NCBI GenBank assembly: GCA_001657325.1 | Contig: LWRO01000021.1 | Span: forward strand, 1-64,000 | Length of the DNA stretch: 64,000 bases | From: Geitlerinema sp. BBD 1991-9 | GTDB taxonomy: Bacteria > Cyanobacteriota > Cyanobacteriia > Cyanobacteriales > Geitlerinemataceae | Direction: 5' to 3' | Shown: positions 1 through 9,801 of the stretch, one piece after another | Layout: the number at the start of each line of letters is the position of its first letter | Position numbering within the stretch: position 1 is the stretch's first letter | The notes under the pieces: generated by a model | The model's database searches: none | What the model was told of the DNA's origin: nothing | The model's input: the letters and a program-made list of their open reading frames with translations, nothing else | Translations under genes and position numbers: made by a program

Positions 1-2
1 CC

Positions 3-296
3 ACGGGTGGTGCTTCTCGGGGCGATGTAGACTTCCAAGCTCCCGACGCGGAATCCCCACGCCAAACCACGGGTGGTGCTTCTCGGGGCGAGGTCGAGTT
101 TACCTCTCCCGACACGGAGTCGCCTCAACAAACCACGGGTGGTGCTTCTCGGGGTGAAGTCGAGTTTGCCTCTCCCGACACGGAGTCGCCTCAACAAACC
201 GAAGGCGGTGCAGCAAGAGGAGATGTTGAGTTTGCCTCTCCCAGCTCAGAGTCGCCTCAACAAACCGAAGGCGGTGCGTCACGGCGTTCCGTTCCC
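3..296 (+). repeat. 66-bp in-frame tandem repeats
   Basis: A 66-bp unit starts at about 1, 67, 133, 199 and 265, encoding 22 residues per unit with consensus ending in SPQQT. Units 2 and 3 are nearly identical. Units 4 and 5 replace TTGGASRG with TEGGAARG or TEGGASRR. The array continues beyond the left edge of the window, so copy number is unknown. Confidence 0.9.
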
Positions 297-809
297 TTCA
301 TGAAGCCCTTAATTCCCCCGAGCAACTACGGACGCACGATCGCCTCACATCCATCTTTCTTTGTCTACGTTCCCGAAGCGGGTGTGACGCAGGCTTTTTT
401 GAGCGTGCAAACTGAAACCGGCAACCTGCACTATCAATCTTTCGTAAGTGTTTCAGGCCATCAGGGCGTCATGCGCTTTTCGCTACCCGAAGACGCGCCC
501 GCACTCGAAATCGGCCGAGACTATCAATGGCACGTCGTTCTCCTCCCCAACGGCATATTGCGGCCGGATAGCCCCCGCGTTTCCGGATGGGTCGAACGGG
601 TCGAAGATGACGGTTTAGCGGTGAGTGGCGATTTGTCGCTGCAACTGGCAGACACCTACGGACGCAACGGTCTTTGGTACGATGCCTTAACGACGATTGC
701 CGACCTATGGGAAGCTCAACCGCACGACGATACAATGGCTGTAGAGTGGCATGACTTTCTCGCCCAGGGAGGACTTGAAGAGATCTCAACTCAGCCGCTT
801 GTAGATTGA
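3..809 (+). CDS. DUF928 family protein, 5'-truncated by the window edge
   Basis: The reading frame is open from the first bases of the window through the ATG at 300 to the TGA at 807-809, so the gene starts outside the window and the ATG at 300 is internal. The N-terminal 98 or so visible residues are a Gly/Ser/Glu-rich tract of 22-residue repeats (core TGGASRGEVEF). From residue 100 the sequence (PLIPPSNYGRTIASHPSFFVYVP) fits the start of DUF928, a cyanobacterial family of unknown function, and the later segments on ligand-like beta strands and YQWHVVL agree. The stop overlaps the TTG start of the CHASE2 kinase by four bases, which suggests translational coupling. DUF928 genes are commonly found beside CHASE2 proteins in cyanobacteria, so a joint envelope or sensory role is an inference. 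Confidence 0.85.
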   Translation, partial: TGGASRGDVDFQAPDAESPRQTTGGASRGEVEFTSPDTESPQQTTGGASRGEVEFASPDTESPQQTEGGAARGDVEFASPSSESPQQTEGGASRRSVPFMKPLIPPSNYGRTIASHPSFFVYVPEAGVTQAFLSVQTETGNLHYQSFVSVSGHQGVMRFSLPEDAPALEIGRDYQWHVVLLPNGILRPDSPRVSGWVERVEDDGLAVSGDLSLQLADTYGRNGLWYDALTTIADLWEAQPHDDTMAVEWHDFLAQGGLEEISTQPLVD

Positions 810-3622
810 CGTTGAGGTCAGGTCGATCGCTTCCGGCAAATGGAGTTCTATCGATAGTGTGGCATCGATTCAAACGCTCTCTTAGAACCTGGCAAGCTGT
901 AGTGACAGCCATTTCATCTGGTACGGCAGCCTTTTGCTGTGCGAGTGCGAGTTGGGGTTGGTTTGAAATCTTGGAATCTGCCACGATCGATCGACTCTTC
1001 AGCCTGCGTCCCCAAGAGTCTCGAGATCCCAGCATTCTCATCGTTACCATTGGCGAGTCCGACATTACTGCGATTGGCGAGTGGCCGTTGCCCGATGCCG
1101 TCCTAGCCGAACTGCTCGAGAAAATTTCCAGTCAACAACCGAGCGAGATCGGTTTAGATATTTACCGCGACCTTCCCGAACCCCCCGGTCACGAAGATCT
1201 CGTCCGGGTTATGAAAGAAACAGAGAATCTCTTCGGCGTTCAAAAAGCCTTCGGTGGTGGGAAAGTCGCACCGCCCCCAGCTCTCGCCGAGGTCAATCGC
1301 GTCGGGTTAGCCGATCTGCCCACTGACAGCGACGGGAAAGTCCGTCGTGCGATTTTGATCGCACCGATTGACGGAGGAGCTGTGCAAAAGCAAGGCTTGG
1401 CAACGCTGCTCGCCCTGCACTATCTCGAAAGAAAAGGCATCGAACTCGAAGTTGTCGATGCTGAAAAATACATCTACGGTCTCGGCCGCGCTCAGTTCGT
1501 CCGGCTCGACGAAAACGAAGCTGGATATTTCGGAACAGACTTTGGCGGCTATCAAATTTTTCTCAACTATCGCGGTGCGAGCGGTAGTTTCGAGACTGTA
1601 TCGGTTATCGACGTTCTCGAGGATCGCGTTCCTCCCGATTTGATGAACGATCGAATCGTGTTAATCGGTTCGATCGCCGACAGTACCAACGACTTTTTTT
1701 ATACTCCCTACTCTCGCAACGCCCTCGAAACGGACGTACAAGCCAAAATGAGCGGTGTCGAGATTCACGCTCACATCGTCAGTCAAATTGTTCGGGCGTC
1801 GATCGACGGGCGACCTCTCATTCGTTTGTGGACGCGCCAGCAAGAATGGCTGTGGGTGTGGGTGTGGTCGATGGCGAGCGCGTTCGCCACGTGGAACCTG
1901 CTACCGACAAAATTCTGTCGCAACAACATCTTCTTCATCGGCACGATTTCGATCGTTGTCGCGGGAAGCGTCGTTTTAGCGGCCGTTGGCTATACCGCCT
2001 TTTATTTGGGTTGGATCGTTCCATCGGTTTCAGCGGTTCTCGCCTTTGGGATCTCTGCTATCCTCACCACGAACTATTACAACCAGTGGCAACTGCGCCG
2101 AGCGAACGATCGACTGCGGGAATACTCGGCAGGCCTCGAGGTGAAAGTCCAAGAGCGGACGCAAGAACTCCAATCCGCCAAACAAGCAGCCGATGTCGCC
2201 AACCACGCTAAAAGCGAATTTCTCGCCAACATGAGCCACGAGCTGCGAACGCCCCTCAACGGCATTCTCGGCTACGCACAAATCATGAACAACTCTCGCG
2301 ATCTCAACGAACAGCGTCAAGGCGTAACGGTCATTCATCAATGCGGCTCGTACCTCCTCTCGCTCATCAACGATATCCTCGACCTGTCCAAAATCGAGGC
2401 GCGGAAAATGGAACTCAATCTCGGCGAGTTGCACTTTCCTGCCTTTCTAGTTGGCGTTGTTGAAATTTGTCAGATCAAAGCCCGAGATAAAGATCTTACC
2501 TTCGAGTACCAACACGATTCGGATTTACCAGAGCTCGTTCGAGTTGATGAAAAACGTCTCCGACAAGTCCTGATCAACTTATTGGGGAACGCGATTAAGT
2601 ACACCAAGCAGGGTAGCGTGACGTTTTGCGTCGAAATTCTCGATCGCGTGGAGACAGATGACGAGAAAACCGCCACGGTACGGTTTCAAATCGAAGATAC
2701 TGGCATCGGGATGACACCCGAACAACTCAATAAAATTTTCTTACCCTTCGAGCAAGTCAAAGAAGCGACTAAACTCGCCCAAGGAACCGGTCTCGGACTC
2801 GCGATCGCGCAAAAAATCGTCAAGTTGATGGAGGGAGAAATTCAGGTTAAAAGTACTCTCGGCGAGGGCAGTATTTTCGGGTTCGATCTGACCCTGCCCG
2901 TCCTCCAGAAAGCGAGTGCAAAAACCATCGATCTCAAAGCTGAGGTCAGTGAAATTACGGGATACAGGGGCGGGATGAAAACGATTTTATCGATCGACGA
3001 TCGAGCAGACAACCGAGACGTAATCTCGGCTCTACTCACCCCCCTAGGCTTTAAGATTATCGAAGCACAAGATGGCGAAGAGGGTTTTGAGAAAGCCAAG
3101 GCGACGCACCCGGATTTAATTCTCACCGATTTAGTCATGCCCGTGACAGACGGTTGGGAGCTGACACGAAAGATTCGCCAATGCTCCGACTTACAAAACG
3201 TTCCCGTTCTCGCCACCTCCGCCCGCGTCTTTGAAGTCGATCTCGCTCGCAGTTTAGAAGCCGGAGCCAACGACTTTATTCCGAAACCCCTTCGAGCTGA
3301 AGATCTCCTCACCAAACTCCAAGCTCACCTCGATATCGACTGGGTGTATGCCGTTCGAGAAACGCCTGAAGAGATAGACTCGATCGAGGATATCGATCCG
3401 GAGAGTCTCGATCCGGCACTCATTCCCCAAGAGGATCTCGAAACTTTACTCCACCTCGCACGGCGAGGATATTTACGGGGTATCGTCAAACACGTAATCC
3501 AACTCGAAACCGCAAATCCACAGCTGGCTCCCCTGACCCAAGAACTCCAAAAACTTGCCAAACAGTTTCAAGAGAAAACGATTCTCGAACTCCTTCAAAA
3601 GTATGCTGAGATGAAGGAATGA
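806..3622 (+). CDS. CHASE2-domain hybrid histidine kinase
   Basis: 938 residues from the TTG at 806, or 921 from the GTG at 857. The N-terminus has one membrane segment followed by a CHASE2 sensor domain (about residues 60-330, with [19 protein letters not shown] and the late NDRIVLIGS strand). It is followed by hydrophobic segments at about 350-425, the arrangement expected of an extracytoplasmic CHASE2 domain. Then come a coiled coil, a HisKA domain with phospho-acceptor His478 in [10 protein letters not shown], a HATPase domain (DTGIGM and GTGLGLAIA), and a C-terminal receiver with Asp775 in LTDLVMP. The last 80 residues are a helical tail similar in style to that of the hybrid kinase at 30.6 kb. 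It follows the DUF928 gene with a four-base overlap. The ligand cannot be read from the sequence. Confidence 0.93.
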   Translation: MTLRSGRSLPANGVLSIVWHRFKRSLRTWQAVVTAISSGTAAFCCASASWGWFEILESATIDRLFSLRPQESRDPSILIVTIGESDITAIGEWPLPDAVLAELLEKISSQQPSEIGLDIYRDLPEPPGHEDLVRVMKETENLFGVQKAFGGGKVAPPPALAEVNRVGLADLPTDSDGKVRRAILIAPIDGGAVQKQGLATLLALHYLERKGIELEVVDAEKYIYGLGRAQFVRLDENEAGYFGTDFGGYQIFLNYRGASGSFETVSVIDVLEDRVPPDLMNDRIVLIGSIADSTNDFFYTPYSRNALETDVQAKMSGVEIHAHIVSQIVRASIDGRPLIRLWTRQQEWLWVWVWSMASAFATWNLLPTKFCRNNIFFIGTISIVVAGSVVLAAVGYTAFYLGWIVPSVSAVLAFGISAILTTNYYNQWQLRRANDRLREYSAGLEVKVQERTQELQSAKQAADVANHAKSEFLANMSHELRTPLNGILGYAQIMNNSRDLNEQRQGVTVIHQCGSYLLSLINDILDLSKIEARKMELNLGELHFPAFLVGVVEICQIKARDKDLTFEYQHDSDLPELVRVDEKRLRQVLINLLGNAIKYTKQGSVTFCVEILDRVETDDEKTATVRFQIEDTGIGMTPEQLNKIFLPFEQVKEATKLAQGTGLGLAIAQKIVKLMEGEIQVKSTLGEGSIFGFDLTLPVLQKASAKTIDLKAEVSEITGYRGGMKTILSIDDRADNRDVISALLTPLGFKIIEAQDGEEGFEKAKATHPDLILTDLVMPVTDGWELTRKIRQCSDLQNVPVLATSARVFEVDLARSLEAGANDFIPKPLRAEDLLTKLQAHLDIDWVYAVRETPEEIDSIEDIDPESLDPALIPQEDLETLLHLARRGYLRGIVKHVIQLETANPQLAPLTQELQKLAKQFQEKTILELLQKYAEMKE

Positions 3623-3680
3623 TGAGGGGATGGGGGGGATGAGATAGCATTGAATTGTAAATCGTCAATTCCTTCAACCC

Positions 3681-5432
3681 TCAATCAATAACGTCTGGCG
3701 CTTCCACCGCTTCTGGAAAGAGTTCGGCAAACCCAGCTTCTCTAACTTGCGGCGGATCGTTCGCCCAATTCCAAAGACTTTCGTAAAAGAAAAACGACAT
3801 TCCCGAAAAACCGCGATCTCGAACGTTACGAACTTTCTGACGAATCAAATCGAGTTCGATCGGGCGGTTCTTTAACCCCGTTAAAATGGCAATTCCAACT
3901 GGAATGTGTCGGCGGGCTGCTTCCACTTCAGGACGCTCTAATTCAGAGATAAAAACGTTCAGATCGTCACGATAGACTTGCAAAACCAACTCTTCAATAA
4001 ACCCGTTTCGTTCCCAACGTTCCCAATCTTGTAAATAGCGCGAATAGGCAAAATGCTGTGGGTTGGGAGATACCGAAAAAATAATATCGGAGTTCACGGC
4101 CTTAACAGCGTGAAACGTCCGTTCGACGAAGTCTGTAATTTTATCCGCACGCCAGCGCACCCACTCGGGATTTGTATAATCTTCTGGCGGATCTGCGCCA
4201 TCGTGTTCGCTGCGGTACAGTTCGATCGTGTACTCGTCGTAACCGAACTCGACAGGAAGCCCGAGGTGATCGTCGAATTGAATGCCATCGATATCGTAAT
4301 TCTCGGCGATTTCGAGGATCAAATCGAGAATAAACTGTTGAACCTCGGGGTGAAAGGGGTTCAGCCACACCCGCTCGTGCTCCCCTTCCATAATGGTCTG
4401 GGTACTGTCGCGTCGCTGCGTCAACCATTGGGGATTGCGCCGGGCCAATTCTGAATCCGAAGGGGCTTGAAAGCCGAACTCGAACCACGGAATGACGCGC
4501 AAGCCGTTTTGGTGTCCGTATTCGACCGCTTCCGACAGCATATCGCGCCGCTGGAGTCCCGGCGTCGGATCGACGCTGCGTCCGATAACGGGTTCGGCAA
4601 CTGCACTCGGGTAGAGGGTATATCCCCAGTTCCAAACTGTGGGATAGATAGTATTGAAATTGAGGCGTTGCAGTCGATCGAGCGCTTGTCGGAGCTTCGT
4701 CCGCGAAAACAGCACGTCGCTGTCAACGTTTGTCAGCCATACACCGCGAATTTCGGGGACGGTGACGCGAACAACGCGATTTGCGGGAATCGAATCGGGA
4801 AAGCCATCTCGAGCTAGAATCCGACAGGCCACCGCCGCCACGTCAGCTCGGGTCGCACTGCGATAGGGATATAACCAGGGTAATTCCGATTCCGACGAGG
4901 GGTTAGGGGGAACGACGACGAGCTGGCGTTCGGTCATGGCTGCGATCGATTCTTCAATTTCCGTTGGAACGAGCAAAGCGTCGCGATAGGTTCGATCGAG
5001 CAATTCTCTGGGGATCTGTGTTGCACGATAGTTTAATCCATCTGCCAGTGCCACCCACATTTCCCAACGTGCGAGATTTCGATCGGGGTGAAACACGACA
5101 TCGAGAAAACTCTCCCAAAATCCCTGTTGTTCCAGGTTGGCGATCGCCGCAAAGTCAGCGCGTGCGATCGAAACGTCTGTAAAGCGAGTTTCCACCGGGG
5201 TTTCCGTTTCTGTGGGAAAAGCTCGATCGAGGATCTGCGCGAATTCGGCACGGGTCACGGGGACGTTGAGGCGTTCGGGCGATGCGTCGAGGATTTCCGT
5301 TTCAACGAGATCTTCGACACAAGGTTGTACCCAAGACGATCGAACTTGTGTGTCAGTTTGTGCGACACCCTCGGGTGCGATCGAAATCGCAACGCTCGTT
5401 ACCCCTACCGATAACCAAAACTTCCAACCCAT
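3681..5432 (-). CDS. SLH-like plus GHL10 (family-10-like glycosyl hydrolase) secreted protein
   Basis: 583 residues from the ATG at 5432. An upstream in-frame start at 5453 would add seven residues before the signal peptide MGWKFWLSVGVTSVAIS...VAQ. Residues 58-210 carry SLH-like segments (VTRAEFAQILDRAFP, then TRADVAAVACRIL), suggesting attachment to the cell wall. From about residue 227 (VPEIRGVWLTNVDSDVLFS) to the C-terminus it matches the GHL10/DUF187 family of TIM-barrel glycoside hydrolases, including VIPWFEFGFQ and the acidic YDIDGIQFDDH motif. Substrate is unknown; family members are thought to act on bacterial polysaccharides. The gene converges with the upstream kinase, 58 bp apart. 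Confidence 0.9.
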   Translation of the reverse strand: MGWKFWLSVGVTSVAISIAPEGVAQTDTQVRSSWVQPCVEDLVETEILDASPERLNVPVTRAEFAQILDRAFPTETETPVETRFTDVSIARADFAAIANLEQQGFWESFLDVVFHPDRNLARWEMWVALADGLNYRATQIPRELLDRTYRDALLVPTEIEESIAAMTERQLVVVPPNPSSESELPWLYPYRSATRADVAAVACRILARDGFPDSIPANRVVRVTVPEIRGVWLTNVDSDVLFSRTKLRQALDRLQRLNFNTIYPTVWNWGYTLYPSAVAEPVIGRSVDPTPGLQRRDMLSEAVEYGHQNGLRVIPWFEFGFQAPSDSELARRNPQWLTQRRDSTQTIMEGEHERVWLNPFHPEVQQFILDLILEIAENYDIDGIQFDDHLGLPVEFGYDEYTIELYRSEHDGADPPEDYTNPEWVRWRADKITDFVERTFHAVKAVNSDIIFSVSPNPQHFAYSRYLQDWERWERNGFIEELVLQVYRDDLNVFISELERPEVEAARRHIPVGIAILTGLKNRPIELDLIRQKVRNVRDRGFSGMSFFFYESLWNWANDPPQVREAGFAELFPEAVEAPDVID

Positions 5433-5453
5433 AGATACACTGTCAACAACCAA

Positions 5454-6232
5454 CGACTCAAAACAGAGAATTCAAAATTCATCGTGAAGCTATAGTCATT
5501 CTAAAGGATTCAAGCAGTCTTTGAGATTTTTTGGCAATAAGATTTTGGGTCTATTGGAATTGCGGTGGAATTTGATTGCCTATGATACCAAGACCTTTGT
5601 CGGGGCGAACGGCCGTTCGCCCCGACGCCAACGGTTTCGGAATTTCATAAACTCTGCGCGATTCTCGTTCCGAGACGCTTCGCGAACCAACAGATCCGAA
5701 TTTTTGATGAAATTATTGAGATTATTTAAGATAATTTTATTAATACTTATGGCAAAATTAATCGATCTACAAAATTTCTGCTTTTTTAAAAATTAGACAA
5801 TAAAAATTTATTGAGTTCACAAAAAAAGTAGAAAAACGAGAATAGCCAAAACCGTTTTTTAGCTTAGCTTTAAAGCCATTCTAAACTCAGTTTGGGGCGA
5901 AATTCCGTTGATTATTGATAGCTCGATCGACATTGAATCCACTGAATTTTCACGATTGGGTTGACTGACACCGAGCGTGGAAGACCGCTGTTTTCGAGAA
6001 ACGGAGATCGATTTCCAGACGACATTTCGCGTGAGGAGCGAACGTTCGATCGTCAGACACGAAAGATTTTCAATTATACCCTTCGATCTGCCAATCGACT
6101 TGGTCGTTTGGAGCGATTTCAGATCGATCGAGGCCGTTTCAACAGAACTGAAGCAACGCAGCAACGAGACCGAGTACCGGTCAGCTGTCATATCCCAGAA
6201 CTCACCTAGCAGCACAATGCTGGTTTCTCGTT
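5454..6232. other. Intergenic region with a dispersed repeat
   Basis: This stretch holds the dispersed repeat at 5545-5715 and then AT-rich DNA to about 5860. Short open frames exist on both strands between 5860 and 6320, but they overlap one another, lack recognisable domains and have no clear ribosome binding sites, so I call none of them. Confidence 0.6.
5545..5715. repeat. MITE-like dispersed repeat, copy 1
   Basis: Closely resembles 51223-51380: both share the blocks TTGGAATTGCGGTGG, TTTGATTGC and CCAACGGTTTCGGAA in the same order, followed by CTTCATAAAC or TTCATAAAC and a CCAACAGA segment. The centre (5601-5624) is a perfect 24-base palindrome built on GGGGCGAACG/CGTTCGCCCC. The second copy lies inside a larger inverted-repeat element. 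No ORF is present. Confidence 0.75.
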
Positions 6233-6523
6233 TTATTCCGATGGCGATGTCGTTCCAAATATCTGTTGCACCAGAGTTTGAACGGCCAGCAAAAACAACC
6301 CCAACGCAGAAAACGCGAAAATGAAGGTGGCCAGAAAGCTCAATCCCATAACGAGCGTTCGGACAGCCGCAGAAATATTTAACGCCGTCACGTTGTCCGT
6401 TTGTAAGGGTTTGTCTGCAAAGCTATGTACGATCGAGGTGGTTAATCGATAGAGAAGCAGTGCGATCGAGCCGGAAATAAACGACCCGCTAAAACTGCGG
6501 AGAATTGTAGTTTTGTTATCCAT
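6233..6523 (-). CDS. DUF3082 membrane protein
   Basis: 96 residues with two hydrophobic segments (about 16-35 and 55-88) separated by a short loop containing DNVTALNISAAVRTLV, the hallmark of the cyanobacterial DUF3082 family. It lies downstream of ispE on the same strand, about 190 bp away, an arrangement seen in other cyanobacteria. Function is unknown; a small inner-membrane protein is the safe description. Confidence 0.8.
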   Translation of the reverse strand: MDNKTTILRSFSGSFISGSIALLLYRLTTSIVHSFADKPLQTDNVTALNISAAVRTLVMGLSFLATFIFAFSALGLFLLAVQTLVQQIFGTTSPSE

Positions 6524-6715
6524 TCGTTGGGTTATCCACGTTCGTCATCGAGAGTTCGGGGGCGCTCGGAACCATTTTAAATAACATTTGCTCCAGAGAA
6601 CATAGAGGATTGAGAGCTTGTAGCGGAAAAACTAGGGTTGAGCAATTGAATTTCTCTCCGCCTGACCTTCCCATCTCCTCACCGCCCCATCTCATCATCT
6701 CAATGATCCTCGCTT

Positions 6716-7666
6716 CTAAACACCCTCAACGGTGCTAATTCCGGTTGAAAAGAATTGGGCAACCCACAAATCGAGGTCTTCGTCAGCCATGGCAGCTTTG
6801 ACACCATCTCGAACCTGTTGTGCTTGTTCCGCCGTTTCCGTCAAGGCGAATACAGTCGGCCCCGAACCCGACATCATTGCCCCGAGAATCCCCGGTCGAG
6901 ACATCGCCTCTCGGAGTTTTGCCACTTGAGGAAATTCGGGAAGAACGACTTTTTCAAGATCGTTATAGAGTAGTTCCCCAATTTTCCGGCCGTCGCGGTG
7001 ACTAATCGCAGATACCATCGGCCCGGCATGGACGTTTTGGCGGCGTTCTTCCCGTTCCACTTCGTCGGTGATGTAAGTGTGCGAGTAGTGTTCGCGGAAG
7101 GTTTTGTAAGCCCAAGGCGTTGAAACAGCCAGGTTGCGGAATTTGCCGAGAACGACGTGAAGTCCGTCCATACCCGGAAGTGGGGAAATCGTTTCGCCGC
7201 GTCCAGTGGCGAGAGCCGTGCCTCCACTGATACAAAAGGGTATATCCGATCCGATCGAAGCAGACAGCTCTTGTAATTCCGATTGGGTGAGTCCCAGTTT
7301 CCAGAGGAGGTTCAACCCCACGAGAACGGCGGCGGCATTCGACGATCCCCCCGCGAGTCCCGCCGCGATGGGAATGTTTTTCTCAATGTGGATTTCCACG
7401 CCGCCCAAGTTGGCAAAGGTTTCGGGGAAGCGTTCCGCCATCAGTCGCGCCGCTTGATAGGCGAGATTGGTTCGATCGTTGGGAACGTCGGGGTGGGCAC
7501 AGCGAACGCGGATGGTATCGGTGGAGATGGAATGAAGATCGATTCGATCGACTAAATCGATACTCTGCATGACCATCGCCAGTTCGTGGAATCCGTCGGG
7601 TCGATCGCCGATAATTTCCAGGTGGAGGTTGATTTTAGCAGGCGCGATGAGGGAGCAGCGTTCCAT
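6716..7666 (-). CDS. ispE: 4-diphosphocytidyl-2-C-methyl-D-erythritol kinase
   Basis: 316 residues. It phosphorylates the 2-hydroxyl of CDP-methylerythritol in the MEP pathway, which supplies isoprenoids for chlorophyll, carotenoids and quinones. The start at 7666 gives MERCSLIAPAKINLHLEI, the expected GHMP-kinase N-terminus; a frame extension to 7699 adds eleven unlikely residues. The ATP-binding GHMP motif PIAAGLAGGSSNAAA sits near residue 100, and the C-terminal motif GAMMSGSGPTVFAL is present. Length is normal for the family. Confidence 0.96.
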   Translation of the reverse strand: MERCSLIAPAKINLHLEIIGDRPDGFHELAMVMQSIDLVDRIDLHSISTDTIRVRCAHPDVPNDRTNLAYQAARLMAERFPETFANLGGVEIHIEKNIPIAAGLAGGSSNAAAVLVGLNLLWKLGLTQSELQELSASIGSDIPFCISGGTALATGRGETISPLPGMDGLHVVLGKFRNLAVSTPWAYKTFREHYSHTYITDEVEREERRQNVHAGPMVSAISHRDGRKIGELLYNDLEKVVLPEFPQVAKLREAMSRPGILGAMMSGSGPTVFALTETAEQAQQVRDGVKAAMADEDLDLWVAQFFSTGISTVEGV

Positions 7667-7740
7667 AAAGTAAAGAATCGACAAAAGAATACATAACAAC
7701 TAGCATCGATCGAGCTATCTTAGGATAAGGTGTTTGGAAT

Positions 7741-8736
7741 ATGGCTATGCGTCAACGCTCACTGGCTGCTGTTCTGCTAGCTCTGACGGTCTTCGCCGGC
7801 GGTTGTGGGTCACAACCGGAAGAACAAGCCACGCCAGAAGAAACGGAAACTCCCACGGCTGAGGAAGTGCCTGCGGAAGCAGAAACCCCCACGGCTCAAC
7901 CCTTCGAGACGCCCGTGGTCGAGGAAGAGCCACCTCTGGCCGTTGCACCGAGCGGTCTGATTTCTTCGACGAACCCCCAAGAACGCTCGAGAGAAGTGCA
8001 GCGGACACTGGACAACACCAGACAGCAGCAAGGCGATCCGTTTGGCATTTTAGACGTGGAGTTATCTCGTCCTGAGGGGGAAGCACAAGTGGTTGAAACG
8101 GGCTTAGCCGGAACAGCCGACGAAGCCGAAGCCGAAGCCGAAGCCGAAGAAGTTGCATCAGCCGGCCCGCCGCTACCGGCTCTTCCTCCTCAAGCCAGCG
8201 GCAACTTACCCGAATTCGATCCTGAAAACCTCGAACCGGTTAGCAATCCCGTGCCTCGCTTGCCAGATTTACCACCTGGACTTCCCTTTGATAGAGATGG
8301 GGAGGGTTTTAGTCCTCCTGGTGTGCCAATGCCAGATGGTTCGCTTCCTTCTCCTGAAACGAGTTTTCCAGGAGAAACCCCCTCTCTGCCTGAAGAAATC
8401 CCGTTTTCACCTCCAGCCCCCACCGCAGATATTGCCAGATCGGTTGAAATTACGGGTGTCATGCAGATCGACGGTGAGATCGTCGTCATCGTCCGAACAC
8501 CAGACGTACCCTTTGGTCGTTACGTTCGAGTTGGAGATTCAATTGCAAACGGGCGAGTTCGTATTGTAAGAGTGGAACGCTTGCAAGGCGAACCTATTGT
8601 CATTTTGGAAGAAAATGGTATTGAAGTGGCTCGAGGTATTGGCGAACCCGGCATTTCTCCACTGGAGCCAGATGGAACGGCTACTTTGGTGGGAAATCGT
8701 GGAACCCGAAACCCCTCTAAGCTCGGACGAAGTTAG
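7741..8736 (+). CDS. Proline/glutamate-rich putative lipoprotein
   Basis: 331 residues. The N-terminus has a signal peptide ending FAGGC, a plausible lipobox although the -3 residue is Ala, followed by a long Pro/Glu/Ala-rich linker including an EAEAEAEAEE tract. The C-terminal 110 residues form a compact beta-rich domain (GVMQIDGEIVVIVRTPD, YVRVGDSIANGRVRIVRVE, EPIVILEENGIEVARGIGE). This resembles a C-terminal domain I have seen in conserved cyanobacterial proteins of unknown function and is loosely PilP-like. It is followed 79 bp later by the MORN protein on the same strand, so the two may be co-transcribed. Confidence 0.75.
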   Translation: MAMRQRSLAAVLLALTVFAGGCGSQPEEQATPEETETPTAEEVPAEAETPTAQPFETPVVEEEPPLAVAPSGLISSTNPQERSREVQRTLDNTRQQQGDPFGILDVELSRPEGEAQVVETGLAGTADEAEAEAEAEEVASAGPPLPALPPQASGNLPEFDPENLEPVSNPVPRLPDLPPGLPFDRDGEGFSPPGVPMPDGSLPSPETSFPGETPSLPEEIPFSPPAPTADIARSVEITGVMQIDGEIVVIVRTPDVPFGRYVRVGDSIANGRVRIVRVERLQGEPIVILEENGIEVARGIGEPGISPLEPDGTATLVGNRGTRNPSKLGRS

Positions 8737-8815
8737 CTTTCGATCGATGAGTCGTTACGGTCAAAGAGTGTCTAACAGCAAAGATTTAACAACAAGCGTA
8801 AGTTGAGGTAAAACG

Positions 8816-9643
8816 GTGAAGAAAAAATTATCTCTGACGCTTTTAGCCGCTTTGGGCTTGGAGGTTGCTGGAGCGACGATCGCTTCGTCACCGCTACTTG
8901 CCCAGGATACAATCCCTATCTGCGAACCGCTTGAGGTTTATCAAACCGGTAGCGGCTTCGTTCAATGTAATTATGACGACGGCTCGAACTACATTGGAAC
9001 CTTTGAAGACTTTCAGCCGAACGGTCGTGGCATTTACATGATGGCAGATGGGAGTCGGTATGAAGGAGAGTTCCGTAATGGCAAACCGCACGGTCGAGGA
9101 CGGCTGATTTTAGATAGTGATGCTCGCTACGAAGGAGAGTTTTTAGACGGCGTCCTACAGTCTGGGACGGGCTTTTTTGCAGATGGAAGTCGCTATGAAG
9201 GTGGCTTTACAGAAGTCTACCGAGTTGAGACACGAGAACAAGAAGTCACTCGAGAAGAAGAAACAGAAGAGGGAGATACGATCGAATATCAAGATACGGA
9301 AGAAATTGAAGAAGATCGCGAAGCCAGCTTTCAGCCACACGGCCGGGGAACGTTTACCTTTGCCAACGGTAACCGCTATGAAGGTGAGTTTTTTGTAGGA
9401 CAACCCTTTGGCGGAGGCACGTTCTATCACGCAACCGGAACAGTTTGTCAGGGATACTTTTACAATCTCAACTTCGATGGGAGTAACTGTACCTGTCGGT
9501 ATCCCAACGGTGCGAGCTATCGGGGCGAACTTCGACAGGCGAGACCCCACGGAACTGGAACGATGACGTTGCCAGACGGAACGACGATTTCGGGTGCGTT
9601 TCGTGCGGGACAACCCGTTAGCTTTAGTGGATATCAACCTTGA
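8816..9643 (+). CDS. Secreted MORN-repeat protein
   Basis: 275 residues from a GTG start followed by a Lys-rich signal peptide (KKKLSLTLLAALGLEVAG, cleavage near LLAQD). At least seven MORN-type repeats of about 23 residues follow, with the pattern DGSRYEGEFRNGKPHGRG. A roughly 40-residue acidic insertion rich in Glu/Thr splits the array near residues 135-175. MORN arrays mediate protein or lipid contacts; the bacterial role here is unknown, and the signal peptide places it outside the cytoplasm. A strong terminator follows at 9684. Confidence 0.85.
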   Translation: MKKKLSLTLLAALGLEVAGATIASSPLLAQDTIPICEPLEVYQTGSGFVQCNYDDGSNYIGTFEDFQPNGRGIYMMADGSRYEGEFRNGKPHGRGRLILDSDARYEGEFLDGVLQSGTGFFADGSRYEGGFTEVYRVETREQEVTREEETEEGDTIEYQDTEEIEEDREASFQPHGRGTFTFANGNRYEGEFFVGQPFGGGTFYHATGTVCQGYFYNLNFDGSNCTCRYPNGASYRGELRQARPHGTGTMTLPDGTTISGAFRAGQPVSFSGYQP

Positions 9644-9683
9644 ACGCCATTTAAAATTTCCCAAATATCCCTAACGACGAAGC

Positions 9684-9720
9684 TCCGGTTCGGGACGTTG
9701 CCCCGCAACCGGATTTTTTT
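9684..9720 (+). terminator. Rho-independent terminator of the MORN gene
   Basis: A stem with outer arms TCCGGTT and AACCGGA (9684-9713) has a GC-rich interior and is followed directly by seven T residues. It lies 41 bp after the MORN-protein stop. Confidence 0.85.
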
Positions 9721-9801
9721 GGATAGTTTCATTGGATTACGATCGACAGAGGAAGGGTAGGTAGACTAGGCCCACCCTTCGAGTTTTAATGAAGCTGAGA
9801 A

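Noticed and set aside
5860-6215. Overlapping frames on both strands upstream of the DUF3082 gene
   Set aside because: Three mutually overlapping frames with no family features; none can be preferred.
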